Numbered from the stretch's first letter, positions 49,870-59,211 are shown. The stretch is 64,000 bases of DNA from JADGHX01 sp963837755 (GCA_963837755.1 CAWIOP010000004.1:186001-250000); one strand, 5' to 3'. The notes: a model not told the origin generated them from the sequence alone. Numbers and translations: made by a program.

Positions 49870-49918
49870 GTGCCGCTGCGCCGAGAGCGGCACACGGACG
49901 CTGAACTGAAGAGTTCAG
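49870..49918 (+). terminator. Two tandem hairpins after the permease gene
   Basis: GTGCCGCT/AGCGGCAC (49870-49893) and CTGAACT/AGTTCAG (49901-49918) are perfect stems of 8 and 7 bp. The second is followed by ATTCT, a weak T-rich tail. They lie 40-90 nt after the permease stop and just upstream of the group II intron. Confidence 0.5.
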
Positions 49919-50334
49919 ATTCTAAGGAAGGGGGCCTGCGCGGGCGGCGGCTCGCTCGCAGAGGGCCTTGGCGGGGAGTGCGCCGGGAGACCGGCAAGGA
50001 GTAGAGGGTGACAGTCCATTACGGCGAAGACTTGAGCAAATCACGCCGCCCTCGAGTCATGCGTGAGGCGCTGTGAGGCGTCGCACGAAGCGTTGACAGA
50101 GGCACTGGCAGGCCAGCCGTTGAGCCGCGAAAGAACCCTTATCCGGGACGCCGACGCTGTTCCCTGCGGCGGAAGGCAACATGTGTGGATACGTCAAGCG
50201 AGTGTCCGTGCAGTCCTGCGTGGTCGAAGAACCTGGCATGTCAGCAAGCCCCTTGCACGGGAACCGGGAGATCTGCGGGCTGGCCGTCTCGGGGTAGAGG
50301 CGGTCCGCATCGGGAAGGTGAGGAGCCGAAGCTG

Positions 50335-50520
50335 ATGATGAACGGCCCGCAGAAGTCAGACTCGTCCGTAGTAGCGAAGAAGTCGGCGAACGCGACCGAA
50401 GGAACGGAAGCGGAGTCGATGGAGCGAAGGGCGGGGCCGAGGGGAACGCGGACCAGACTGCCACGCACCGGGCGCTGTACCGGGCAAGCGTGACTGTGGG
50501 ACTGGGCCGGGTACGTGAAC
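50335..50520 (+). pseudogene. N-terminal stub of the group II intron-encoded protein
   Basis: MMNGPQKSDSSVVAKKSANA and ESMERRAGPRG match the usual start of proteobacterial intron-encoded proteins. A frame break near GPRG moves the continuation (NADQTATHRALYRASVTVGL, then GRVRERVNA) to another frame. The sequence then jumps straight to the region before domain V. All reverse transcriptase, maturase and endonuclease domains are absent. Confidence 0.7.
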
Positions 50521-50557
50521 GGGTCAACGCCCGCTGTATCGTCAACACCCAAGGTGG

Positions 50558-50590
50558 GAGCCGAGTGCCTGAGTTGGGCCCGCTCGGTTC
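50558..50590 (+). ncRNA. Group II intron domain V
   Basis: GAGCCGAG pairs with CTCGGTTC with one G-T wobble and carries the AGC catalytic triad position. The inner stem GCC...GGC closes a short loop. A domain VI-like hairpin follows immediately (50591-50630). Confidence 0.75.
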
Positions 50591-50816
50591 TATGCGGGGG
50601 GTGTGCAGCAATGCGCATCCCTACCGCGATCCGGCCGTAAGACCGGACCGGTCCATCGGGGCCTTCCCAAGCCGGGCGCGTCTGCATGCATCCCTGCATT
50701 CAGACATCCCCGCCAAGGCCCTCGTCCACGGCCAAAGTGCGGGACCGCATGCTTGACAAGAAAGCCCCGTAAGCCGTAAATCGCACTCCATCGTCCACCG
50801 TTCCAGCGTTTGCCAC

Positions 50817-51023
50817 ATGGAATCCAGAGCTGCTGTCGAGAGGGCATTCCCCACCACCAAAGAGGGCATCCTCGAAGAGCTCAACCGTGGTGGCCGGCTC
50901 GATGTGTTTGCCTGGGTTGCAGATAGAAAGATCAGCCAAGACATGGCGGTCGAGGCGTTGACGGAATACGACTTGCGACGCCAGCGCTCATTGCTCGGTC
51001 GTCTCCGCGATCTTTTCACCTGA
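50817..51023 (+). CDS. Small hypothetical protein
   Basis: A 68-codon frame encodes a compact, mostly helical, charged product (EGILEELNRGGRLDVFAWVA, then ALTEYDLRRQRSLLGRLRDL). Composition looks coding, but no clear ribosome binding site or family is seen. Its 3' end overlaps that of the convergent GAF gene by 8 bp. Confidence 0.4.
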   Translation: MESRAAVERAFPTTKEGILEELNRGGRLDVFAWVADRKISQDMAVEALTEYDLRRQRSLLGRLRDLFT

Positions 51024-51978
51024 GATCGCGAGTCTCAATTTCCACCGAGTCGAAGCTCGCCTGAACGAACGGCTTGATGAGCTCGATGTGCGGCATCAGC
51101 ACATCGGCAATCTCCTTTTCGTGCCCTGCGAAGTGATAGGGCTTTGCGCTGTCCACCGTGATCACGCCCAGGATCTGGGTCTTCGAGCTCGCTGATGGAT
51201 TCGTGCCGTGCAATGGGACGGTGAGCATGCTGCGGTAGGGCGGGTTCTGGTCCGGGCGCGTCACTGAGCGGAAGTCAAACCACTTCTGCTTTCGGAAGTC
51301 GTTGATCACGGAGATGCCGCGCCTGAAGATAGAGACGTGCGCAAATAGGCCACCGCTTTCAACCCACTCGTCCCGCTTGTGTGTGCCACGGCCGTTTCCG
51401 TCACCGCGACATTCCACGCGCATCTTGCTGCCATCGGCCGCTGAGTAAATCAGTAGTGTGACTTCAAGGTAGTCTCCATTGATATCACCCAGGTAGATGC
51501 GCATGTCGTTCAACATGAGCTGGCAGAGGCGGCGGCGCATCTCATGGCCGTCCACGTCGAGATCGCCAGCCGTCGCGTAAAGCACTTCCATGCCACCGGC
51601 CTTGATGATGTCCTTGGCAAGGTCACGGTTGAAGATGGCGACGGTGGTCTTTAGCCGGTTGGCAGCCTTCGCGGCATTCCGCGCCGCCAATTTCTTCTGG
51701 TAGATCTTGTCGTACCAGAGTGAATAGCCTTGAAGTGCGAACAGGCCGGCGGCGACCCACCAGGTCCAGGTCGGCAGGGTCCGAACCCAGGCAGCAATCT
51801 CCTGAGGCCGCGATGGGGGCGTCCTGTCAACGCGCTCCCGCAGGTATTGCGCCCACACCGGGCTCAGGGTTATGGCAATCGCAGTCCCGAACCGAACTCC
51901 GGAAAGCAGAAGCCCACGGAGATCTCGCGGGCCCGCCCAGATCTTTGGCAGAGTGTGATGCCAGAAGACACCCAGCAA
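51016..51978 (-). CDS. Membrane-anchored GAF-domain protein
   Basis: 320 residues, intact. Two N-terminal hydrophobic segments (SGVRFGTAIAITLSPVWA and WTWWVAAGLFALQGYSLWY) are followed by a cytoplasmic helical linker. The GAF-like domain spans about residues 150-310 (EVTLLIYSAADGSKMRVECR, RSMLTVPLHGTN, ILGVITVDSAKPYHFAGHEK). GAF domains bind small molecules. No output domain follows, so it may sense through a partner. No operon is evident. Confidence 0.75.
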   Translation of the reverse strand: MLGVFWHHTLPKIWAGPRDLRGLLLSGVRFGTAIAITLSPVWAQYLRERVDRTPPSRPQEIAAWVRTLPTWTWWVAAGLFALQGYSLWYDKIYQKKLAARNAAKAANRLKTTVAIFNRDLAKDIIKAGGMEVLYATAGDLDVDGHEMRRRLCQLMLNDMRIYLGDINGDYLEVTLLIYSAADGSKMRVECRGDGNGRGTHKRDEWVESGGLFAHVSIFRRGISVINDFRKQKWFDFRSVTRPDQNPPYRSMLTVPLHGTNPSASSKTQILGVITVDSAKPYHFAGHEKEIADVLMPHIELIKPFVQASFDSVEIETRDLR

Positions 51979-52563
51979 TATTCGCGCGCCTTCCTTCCAT
52001 GAGGGCTTATGGTCGAGCCACCTGGCGCTGTTCGGGGTGAGTTGCAGGGACGGGTACTCCGTATCTTCAGCGGACGGAAATGCCCAACTGATCGATTCTT
52101 GAGACGGACGAGATCGCGTAGTCCGTTATGCATTCCATTCGTGGCTGTTGATTTCGACGGCGAGGATGGTCCGCGGATGCGCTGGCGTTCGCCGAGACTT
52201 ACCGTCGACGTCGCCACTGCGGCGGTGGAGTTCACGGAGTCGGAGCTCGCACGTGAGATGAACTTGGCGCGCCAGATCATGCGCGTCCCAGTTGCCTGAG
52301 GCGCACGGCTGCAAACATCTTCGCGGGGGTCTTGGTCGGCGAGGGAAACTGTGGCACTCAACGGCCATCCCTGAGCCGTTGAGGCCACGAAACGCGTGAC
52401 ACGGAATGCTCAAACCCGTCACGCGAGGCGCATTCTCGCTTTCGTACAAAAGTGCGGCAAGGGGTTCACTAATCCCAGCGACGTTGCTGCGGTGCGCAGT
52501 TCGCTCGACCAGACTTCGATCACGGTCGGAAGGCTTCCGACCGAGCGCCTTGCGTCGGCGCCT
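51979..52563. other. 585-bp gap with no supported gene
   Basis: Only weak frames occur. One plus-strand frame reads reasonably from about 52139 to 52299 (RLTVDVATAAVEFTESELA) but lacks a clear start and a known family. The region probably includes the promoter of the GAF gene. Confidence 0.4.
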
Positions 52564-54447
52564 CTACACCGCAGACGCAGTAACCACCGGCTCCGCCGCC
52601 CGCCCCGCATTCTGCGCGCGCCAAAGCGCCGCGTACGCTCCGCCGCTGTCCACGAGATCTTCATGCGTGCCGCGCTCGATGATGGCCCCCCGATCCAGCA
52701 CCACAATCTCATCCGCATGCGCCACTGTCGAAAGCCGGTGCGCAATCACAATGGTAGTGCTCGTCTTCGCCACATCGATCAGGTTCTGCAGAATCTCCCG
52801 CTCAGTACGCGAATCCAGAGACGATGTGGCCTCGTCAAACACATAGATCAGCGGCCGCTTGAGCGCGGCGCGCGCAATCGCCACGCGCTGCTTTTCTCCC
52901 CCGGAGAGCTTCAACCCCCGCTCGCCCACGCGGGTGTTGTAACCATCAGGCATGCTGGCGATGAAGCGGTCCAGGTGCGCGAGTTTGGCGGCGGCCTCGA
53001 TCTCCGCCTGAGTCGCGCCGACTTTGCCGAACGCAATGTTGTGGGCGATGGTGTCGTTGAACAGCACCGTGTCCTGCGGCACCACTGCAATGGACGAGCG
53101 CAGGTCCACGAGCGGCATCTGGGGTAGCGGCACGCCATCCAGCGTGATCTGCCCGGAATCCGGCTCATAGAGCCGAAACAGCAGCCGGATAATTGACGTC
53201 TTGCCGGAGCCGCTCGAGCCAACGATTCCGAGCGTGCGGCCGGGCGGGACGTTGAAGCTCACGTCCGTGAGGGTGATGCGGTCTGGCTTGTATGAGAACG
53301 TTACGTGCTCGAAAGCGATGCTGCCCGCGATCTGAGTGGCGCTCGTTCGCGTGCGGCCGCTGTCGCCCTCGGGCTTCTCGCGGAACATGTCCAGCATCTT
53401 CTCCAGAAACGCGAGCGCCTGCGACACATCCCGCGCAGCCATGCCCATCGCCTCGAGCGGCTGGATGAGCCGCGCAACGTAGGTGTTGATCAGCACGAAG
53501 TCGCCGATTGTCATGGTGCCGTGGAGCACTTCGTACCCCGCGTAGCCCAGCGCGGTGCCCATCGACGCGGCGAATATCGTGCTGAGGATCGCGGATTGCC
53601 CGGTCTTCAGCCGCAGCACGCGCCTCCATGCGCGTTCCTTGTCCACCAGCTTGTCGTCATACCGCGAGCAGATGGCGGGCTCGGCATGGAAGTACTTCAC
53701 CGTCTCATAGTTCAGCAGGCTGTCGGTGAGCGTGGCGTGCGCTTCCACGTGCGCGTTCGAAACCTGACGAGAAGGTTCGGCAATCTGCTGCGCGGCTTTC
53801 CAGAAGGTGTAGCCATATGCCACCGCGGCGACGCCGAGAATGGCGAGATACGCTGAGTGCTTGAAGTGCACCAGAACAAGAATTATCGCGATGAACTCCA
53901 CGATGACGGGCAGGAAAGTGAACACCGCGTGCTGGAGCAATATCTGGCAGCCATTGAGCCCCTGGCTGATCGTCTCGCCGATGGCGCCGGTCTTGCGGTC
54001 CAGGTGGAAGCGAAGCGGCAGCCGCACGATGTGGCCGAACAGCTGGTTGCTGATGCGCCGGCTGAGTCTCTGCACACCGAGGCCGTGCACCAGCTGGCGC
54101 AGGCCCATTGAAAGCCCGAGCATGTAGTTGGTGAGCACGAGCAAAGCCACCAGCATCCCCGGTGCGATGAGAGTGCGCGGATCGGCGTTCCCGCTGAATG
54201 CGTCGATCGTGAGCTTGTAGACCACGGGGTAGCCCGCGCTCAGGAGAGACCCCACCAGCAGAAGCGCGAACGATAAAGCGAGCTGCCGCCGTGTGAAGCT
54301 GTCTGACTCCTTCCAGATGAGCTTGAACGTGGTGCGCAGCGCCTCGGCTATCGTGCGCGGGAGCGGGTCGGTGGTGCGAGAATCCATTCTCGGTGTTCCT
54401 GGCAGCGTGCGTGGGGCTGCACCATCACTCACATCCTTGCGAGCCAT
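52564..54447 (-). CDS. Atm1/HMT1-type ABC exporter (fused permease-ATPase)
   Basis: 627 residues, intact half-transporter. Six membrane helices occupy roughly residues 40-330, with NYETVKYFHAEP, the Atm1-family signature. The ATPase has Walker A GSSGSGKTS, signature LSGGEKQRVAIARAAL, Walker B IYVFDEATSSLDSRTE and the H-loop IVIAHRLSTV. Atm1-type exporters move glutathione- or sulphur-linked compounds and heavy metals. It is last in line after the sigma/anti-sigma genes, 116 nt downstream. Confidence 0.92.
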   Translation of the reverse strand: MARKDVSDGAAPRTLPGTPRMDSRTTDPLPRTIAEALRTTFKLIWKESDSFTRRQLALSFALLLVGSLLSAGYPVVYKLTIDAFSGNADPRTLIAPGMLVALLVLTNYMLGLSMGLRQLVHGLGVQRLSRRISNQLFGHIVRLPLRFHLDRKTGAIGETISQGLNGCQILLQHAVFTFLPVIVEFIAIILVLVHFKHSAYLAILGVAAVAYGYTFWKAAQQIAEPSRQVSNAHVEAHATLTDSLLNYETVKYFHAEPAICSRYDDKLVDKERAWRRVLRLKTGQSAILSTIFAASMGTALGYAGYEVLHGTMTIGDFVLINTYVARLIQPLEAMGMAARDVSQALAFLEKMLDMFREKPEGDSGRTRTSATQIAGSIAFEHVTFSYKPDRITLTDVSFNVPPGRTLGIVGSSGSGKTSIIRLLFRLYEPDSGQITLDGVPLPQMPLVDLRSSIAVVPQDTVLFNDTIAHNIAFGKVGATQAEIEAAAKLAHLDRFIASMPDGYNTRVGERGLKLSGGEKQRVAIARAALKRPLIYVFDEATSSLDSRTEREILQNLIDVAKTSTTIVIAHRLSTVAHADEIVVLDRGAIIERGTHEDLVDSGGAYAALWRAQNAGRAAEPVVTASAV

Positions 54448-54563
54448 GGCGTCATGCGAAGCTGGGCGGAAACTGCGCTCTTACGCAGTTCGAGTCAATC
54501 GGGAGCGGGCGGCGTTGAAATCCCAATGTCGGGCACGGAATGGGCGCATGCCAGGGGCGACGA

Positions 54564-55490
54564 TCACCGGTTCCCGGCGAGATCCGTCGGCGAAAATGCG
54601 ACCGCGAGGGCGTCGTCATATCGCTCCGCCCCCGCAGGCCGTTCGTCGATCAGGGCCAGGTACCGGAGGAAACTCTTGTATGCGGCGGTTGAGTTACCTG
54701 CTTTCAACTCCAACTCAGTGTGCTTGAGACAGGCTTCCGGCGTTGTCAGAACATCGGAACGGCGTGAGAGCTCCGCCCGTGCGCGAGCAAATGCTCTCTC
54801 CAGAGCGCTGGCTTCGTTCGCTTCGTGAGACAACGCGAGAAGACGCGCGATTTCGTCCTGGCGAACGTTCTGCCGCTGAAGTGCGGCCAGGAACTGCTGC
54901 TGCGCCTGGGGCTGCAAGCGGAGGTCTGAATACAAACGTGCCGCGCGGAACTTTGCACCAGCGTCGTCGTTCTGCGTGCCAAGCATGCCGAGTTCTTCTA
55001 TGTACCGTGCCATGTCTGCTTTCGGAACGGCTTGCTCCGAGCTTGCGCGGCCGACGACGAACGCGGATAGCAGCGATAGCACTGCCAGTGAGGCCAGCGC
55101 GACAGTCGCCGGAAAGGTGACGCGCACCCGTGGGCGTGAACGCGGGCCGGCCGCTTGGGCCGCTACCCGTGCGAGCGCTGTAACCTGCTCCGAAGAAAGA
55201 AAGCACTGAATCAGACCCGCACAGAATTGACACGTGTCGGCATGCTGCTGGCGCATAGCCGAAAGCTTGTCGTACGCGCGCGCCTCTTCGAAGGTGAGAT
55301 GGTCGCCGCCAGGGGTACGGCCGGCGTCAACGGAATTCAGCACCTCGTCGAGCTGCTTTTCAGACAGGTCCAGGTCCGCCAACAATTCCTGCAGGGCGTC
55401 TTCATAATCCAGATTGGAGCCGCCGGTGTCGTTGGTGTGTGCAGGGGGCGCTGCCGGGGCGTGCCCATGTTTCCGAGATCTATTTGTCAT
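54564..55490 (-). CDS. Putative anti-sigma factor with zinc-finger and one membrane helix
   Basis: 308 residues, intact. The N-terminal domain carries HADTCQFC, an HxxxCxxC pattern as in zinc-binding anti-sigma factors. A membrane helix (ATVALASLAVLSLLSAFVVG) follows, and then a periplasmic helical part with TPR-like character (AARLYSDLRLQPQAQQQFL). Its place 136 bp downstream of an ECF sigma gene on the same strand supports the pairing. The periplasmic tail probably senses the signal. Confidence 0.7.
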   Translation of the reverse strand: MTNRSRKHGHAPAAPPAHTNDTGGSNLDYEDALQELLADLDLSEKQLDEVLNSVDAGRTPGGDHLTFEEARAYDKLSAMRQQHADTCQFCAGLIQCFLSSEQVTALARVAAQAAGPRSRPRVRVTFPATVALASLAVLSLLSAFVVGRASSEQAVPKADMARYIEELGMLGTQNDDAGAKFRAARLYSDLRLQPQAQQQFLAALQRQNVRQDEIARLLALSHEANEASALERAFARARAELSRRSDVLTTPEACLKHTELELKAGNSTAAYKSFLRYLALIDERPAGAERYDDALAVAFSPTDLAGNR

Positions 55491-55626
55491 TTCAATGCCT
55501 TAGCGCCAGGTTTGCGCGTTGGTGACCCGGCATGTCTGGGTAGACGGCAGGCATGGAAGCTGCCCAGCGGGACCACATCTAGTTAAACGTTGGACAACTA
55601 AGTTTTTTACAGGCGCAGTTCACGTT

Positions 55627-56205
55627 TCAGCCGTACAGCCGCGTATCCGAGAGGTGACGGAGCTTCTCCCTGAGGCGAAAAATACGCACGGCCGCCGTGG
55701 AATAAGAAACATGGAGCGCATCGGCAACCGCCTGAACCTCGTGGCCCTTGAGCATCAGGGCCAGTAACTGCTGCTCCGGCTCGTTCAGGAGAGCCTCCAG
55801 CCGTTCGAGCTCGCTTTCGAGAATCGCGGCCGTCTCGCCAGAGTTCGGGGCCTCAGTGGCCCCGATGGCCACCGCGCTCTCTTCGGAGCTGGCCTCTCTG
55901 TAAGTACGCGCAGAACGAAGCCAGTCTATGAATCGGTGCCGCGCCATCACGTGCAACAGGGCCAGCGCAGAATCCATGTCCTTCACTTTGCGGATGCTTT
56001 TCTGTGCCACGAAGCGCAATAAGACATCCTGAAGGATGTCACGCGCCACTTCGACGTTGCGCGTCAATCGAAACAGTAAATGAAGCAGCCGGGGAGACGC
56101 CTTGGCGATGAACTGTCGCCAGGCAGATTCATCCTGCGGATCGCGCTGCAAACGACGCAGTGTCGTGGAATCACTTTCGCCCGGTTCGCGACGAGCCGAG
56201 GTCAT
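55627..56205 (-). CDS. ECF-type RNA polymerase sigma factor
   Basis: 192 residues, intact. Region 2 is visible in ARDILQDVLLRFVA and MARHRFIDWLRSARTYRE. Region 4 is visible in LLALMLKGHEVQAVADALHV followed by STAAVRIFRLREKL, the DNA-binding helix-turn-helix. The start codon overlaps the stop of the upstream hydrolase gene (ATGA), so both are co-translated. It likely directs a stress or envelope regulon including this cluster. Confidence 0.92.
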   Translation of the reverse strand: MTSARREPGESDSTTLRRLQRDPQDESAWRQFIAKASPRLLHLLFRLTRNVEVARDILQDVLLRFVAQKSIRKVKDMDSALALLHVMARHRFIDWLRSARTYREASSEESAVAIGATEAPNSGETAAILESELERLEALLNEPEQQLLALMLKGHEVQAVADALHVSYSTAAVRIFRLREKLRHLSDTRLYG

Positions 56206-57266
56206 ACACTGCGTCGAGCGCGCCGTGATCGCATTTTGCGATAGGCAGACATCGAGTTATCAAGAACGGCGGCCACGGGCGCAACCGGGCGTAACTTGGC
56301 TTCTCTGAGCACCAGCGCCAGAAACTTGCGCTGTTCTCTTTCCCTTCTCCAGTAGCTCCAGTCGGGTTCGCCGACAACAGCATCAAGCCGAACTTGCAGT
56401 GCCCGCACGTACGCGCGCTGCAGATCTGCTATCGCGGTCACATTGCGTGGGTGCGACCTGTTCCTTGCGAGCTTCGCCAGCCGGTGGAACCAGGGATTAA
56501 CCACTTCATTGACGACGTCCCGTAGAGCCTCATATGAAGTAGCCTTACGATCGCTCGGCAATTTGACCGTGGTGTGATTGGTCTCTGGAATACAGCGGGG
56601 CGGCGGCCGCTCAAACCATGCTCGAACCGCAGCCTCGGTAACAACGCCGTCGCCATCTGCCACGAAGGTGTGGATGGCAACGTGCCGCCGTGAATCGGCG
56701 ACTCGCCCAGCTTCACGGTGATAGACACGGTTGACAACCAGGCTCGCCAGCTTCGTGACGAGATCGAGGTTGTACAAGTCAATCAACTGCCTGTTTCGCA
56801 ACAGGTGCCGCGCCAGGAAGCCCATCGGGCTCGTAATAATGTGATGAAGCACCTTCCGCACCAGGATGCCGGCGAGTGGAGTGGCGAACAGAGCGATTCG
56901 TTCGACGCGGTTCACGGGATACTCCCGCGCCCGCTCCCCGACGAGCTCTGTGACTACCGCCTGCAAAAGTACCAGGCCGCCAATGCTGTGCCCGACGAGG
57001 ATGATGTGCTCGGGCTTGCTTTGGCCAACACTGAGGTATGTCATGAGTTGGTCAGCGAGTTGAGCGATGCCGGGGCAACGGCGGAGCAGCCCGCTTACAT
57101 ATCCCCAGCTTTTCACGCTGAGCTGCGGCAGGTCCGGATCATCTGCGAGCAGGGTGGGGAACCGGCCCCAGGTCAGTTTGGGATGACCTCCGAAGCCATG
57201 CACAAACACAACACGGGTCGCTGCGTGTTCCTCTCCATATTGACAGTGCCGCGATTTTGACCTCAT
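56202..57266 (-). CDS. Alpha/beta-hydrolase (lipase/PGAP1-like)
   Basis: About 354 residues from the ATG at 57266. A longer frame exists, but family homology begins at RVVFVHGFGGHPKLTWGRFP (oxyanion loop HGFGG). The nucleophile is in VGHSIGGLVLLQ, the acid in VADGDGVVTE and the histidine in ETNHTTVKL, a complete triad. No signal peptide, so it is cytoplasmic. It is the first gene of the sigma cluster, with a GGGAAAG ribosome binding site. Substrate is unknown; lipid or ester hydrolysis is likely. Confidence 0.8.
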   Translation of the reverse strand: MRSKSRHCQYGEEHAATRVVFVHGFGGHPKLTWGRFPTLLADDPDLPQLSVKSWGYVSGLLRRCPGIAQLADQLMTYLSVGQSKPEHIILVGHSIGGLVLLQAVVTELVGERAREYPVNRVERIALFATPLAGILVRKVLHHIITSPMGFLARHLLRNRQLIDLYNLDLVTKLASLVVNRVYHREAGRVADSRRHVAIHTFVADGDGVVTEAAVRAWFERPPPRCIPETNHTTVKLPSDRKATSYEALRDVVNEVVNPWFHRLAKLARNRSHPRNVTAIADLQRAYVRALQVRLDAVVGEPDWSYWRREREQRKFLALVLREAKLRPVAPVAAVLDNSMSAYRKMRSRRARRSV

Positions 57267-57665
57267 ACCACTTTCCCTGGCTAACACATGCGTCAATACG
57301 GTAGACGCGGTAGTACAGTCGCAAGCACAACGCCGGTATGCCGCTGCATGCGGCAAAGTCTCGATTAGAAGTGCATCTGCGCCCGGCTTCCCTGGCTAAC
57401 TCGGTCGGGCGTGTCTGGAGGTCCCGCCGACAAGTTTTCTCTGATTGTGGGCCGCTTCCGGGCCCTTCCACTTTTCTATCTTGATACAGGTGTATCGCGC
57501 AGTCCAGTACCTCGTCCGAGCCGAAGCCGGCGAGCAGCGTGTTGCGCTCGGTGGTGATGCGATTGGCGGCGTGCAGAATCTCTGCAGTGAGTTTTCGGTG
57601 GTGGGGGCCCATACGACAAACCGCCCGCGCGACCACCGCTCCGTTACGCGTGCGTTTTCTCGCCG
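57267..57665. other. Gap upstream of the hydrolase operon
   Basis: This should hold the operon promoter. A minus-strand frame (ILHAANRITTERNTLLAGFG) looks partly coding but has no family I know and may be another relic. Confidence 0.4.
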
Positions 57666-58058
57666 GTGCGATCCGATTCAGGGAACCCGAGTCTGCGGCT
57701 CGCAGTGCTGATCGACGCGGACAACGCACAGGCCAGCGTCATCGAAGGCCTGTTGGCCGAGATTGCGCGCTTTGGGGAGGCCACGGTGAAGACCGGCAAG
57801 CTCACCGCCCCACAGAGGGCGGAACCCAACCTCATCGCAGAAACCGAAACCGTGAAGGCGTTGCCCGGTGAGGTGCCAGTCAAAAGCGTGGCACAGGAAA
57901 AATGCGATGAGTGTGGGCGAGATGTACCGGGGCACGATGTCATCCACTACGGCTCACCAGAGCGCGGGTACAAAGACCTCTGCAGCGCGTGTTTCAACGC
58001 GGATGTCGCGAAGTCCATGGATCTGGAGGACTTCGCCGCTGCGTGCGAGCAGCGCTAA
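57666..58058 (+). pseudogene. Chimera: NYN-domain N-terminus joined to a small zinc-binding tail
   Basis: Residues 10-45 (LAVLIDADNAQASVIEGLLA, EIARFGEATVK) are nearly identical to the start of the NYN (LabA/DUF88) gene at 63152. The frame then switches abruptly to an unrelated part ending in a CDEC...CSAC zinc-binding segment (YGSPERGYKDLCSACFNAD). The NYN catalytic core is lost. It is open in one frame, so a 130-residue fusion could be made, but it looks like a deletion product. Confidence 0.6.
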
Positions 58059-58170
58059 CCGAAAAGCGACGACAAATCCACCGTAACCCCCGGCAGTGAG
58101 GCGATGGGCATTGCGCCGGGCCTCTCCGGACTGAGCACATCACGGTACGCCGCGCCGGCAGGCTTGCGGA
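58055..58170 (-). pseudogene. C-terminal relic of a Uma2 family gene
   Basis: The minus strand reads PGAMPIASLPGVTVDLSSLF followed by a stop, nearly identical to the end of the Uma2 gene at 62305. The rest of the gene is absent. Its end overlaps the stop of the NYN chimera. Confidence 0.65.
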
Positions 58171-58328
58171 AGTTCTCTCTGCGAGGATGCGAGCGCGGGG
58201 CGGCAGCGGCGCCATGGCGCCTGCCGGTGTGAGGTAGTGCCTCAGATCAACGATCCAGGTGTTGCCCATAGGTGCGCTCAAGGCTCGAGTGAGCTTGCGT
58301 GGATCACAGTCTTGGCTGTGAACGTGAG

Positions 58329-59159
58329 TTACTTCCTGGGCGCGTGTGCGGCAGCGCGCTTGCCCGTCTTACTCTTTCGACGTGTCGGCGCCCGCTTCTT
58401 TGCCGCCACGGAATCGACGCGTGCATTTGCGCGTGGCGCGGCGGCAGGCTCTGCCATCTCGATGCCGAATAGCTCAGACAGCTTCGAGCTCTCGAGCACT
58501 CGTCGCGTGCGCGGCTCTTTCTTCGGCAGAGGCAGGCTTTCCCCAGCCCGTGCGACCAGATCGTTCGCATCGACCTTGCGCAGAGTGAAAAGCAGCTCAG
58601 GCTGCGCGTCGAGGCGAGCGCCGATGCCATAGAACACAGCGGCGACGTGCTTGCACATCGCGGCGGAATCCGGGCAGCTGCAGTCGAATCGAACTTCCCT
58701 GGGCGATGGAAACAGGCCCGTGCCCGGCCTGCAGATTCGCTCCATCACCGCCTGGGAAAGCTGTCCTTGCAGAAGCCCGACGAGCGAGTCGATGGATCTC
58801 GCGCAGTCGTTGCCGATGGCCTGCCAGTGTGCGCCCGGCACCTCCGTGACTTTGACGGTCACGTTGTAGAGGCTGGAGCCCATCACCTTCGCGACCACAT
58901 TGCCCGCGGCAACCTGAAGGTCGATCACGGAGCCATTGCGAAGGTAGGTGCGCCCGCGAGGCAACCGGTTGGCGAAATCGCTGTAGCGTTCGAGATTCTC
59001 GCACCAGGCCTTGCCCCAGAAAGTGGTGGCGATGCGGCGGCCGGCAGCGGTCACGGGCGAGAGTGCCTGGCCTTTTTTGCGGAGTCTGGACGCGAGGGCT
59101 GCGGCCTTCTGGCGGCGCTTGGCCACCGATACGTAGGGCTTCCAACCAAAATACATCAT
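58329..59159 (-). CDS. SWIM zinc-finger protein
   Basis: 276 residues from MMYFGWKPYVSVAKRRQKAA; the longer upstream frame is not supported. The SWIM motif CSCPDSAAMCKHVAAVFYG (CxCx7CxH) lies near residue 180. The C-terminus is Lys/Arg-rich (KKRAPTRRKSKTGKRAA). SWIM proteins of this type are encoded next to SNF2 helicases and are thought to help them bind DNA. It begins 52 nt after the helicase stop, in one operon. Confidence 0.9.
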   Translation of the reverse strand: MMYFGWKPYVSVAKRRQKAAALASRLRKKGQALSPVTAAGRRIATTFWGKAWCENLERYSDFANRLPRGRTYLRNGSVIDLQVAAGNVVAKVMGSSLYNVTVKVTEVPGAHWQAIGNDCARSIDSLVGLLQGQLSQAVMERICRPGTGLFPSPREVRFDCSCPDSAAMCKHVAAVFYGIGARLDAQPELLFTLRKVDANDLVARAGESLPLPKKEPRTRRVLESSKLSELFGIEMAEPAAAPRANARVDSVAAKKRAPTRRKSKTGKRAAAHAPRK

Positions 59160-59211
59160 CGATCTCCGAAAAACCTCGGCAGTGCCAGCACGCTCGCGCG
59201 TGCGGTGTGCA

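Larger units (their letters stand above)
49978..50630 (+). mobile_element. Group II intron with the reverse transcriptase deleted
   Basis: The 5' end GTGCGCC fits the group II GUGYG consensus, and GGAGTAGAGGGTGACAGTCC and GGGAACCGGGAGATCTG are typical domain I segments. Next come the first residues of an intron-encoded protein, then domain V (50558-50590) and a domain VI hairpin ending CTACCGCGAT at 50630. Total length is only about 650 nt, because about 1.2-1.5 kb of reverse transcriptase/maturase is missing. The element could splice or move only with a maturase supplied from elsewhere. Both end positions are estimates. Confidence 0.75.
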
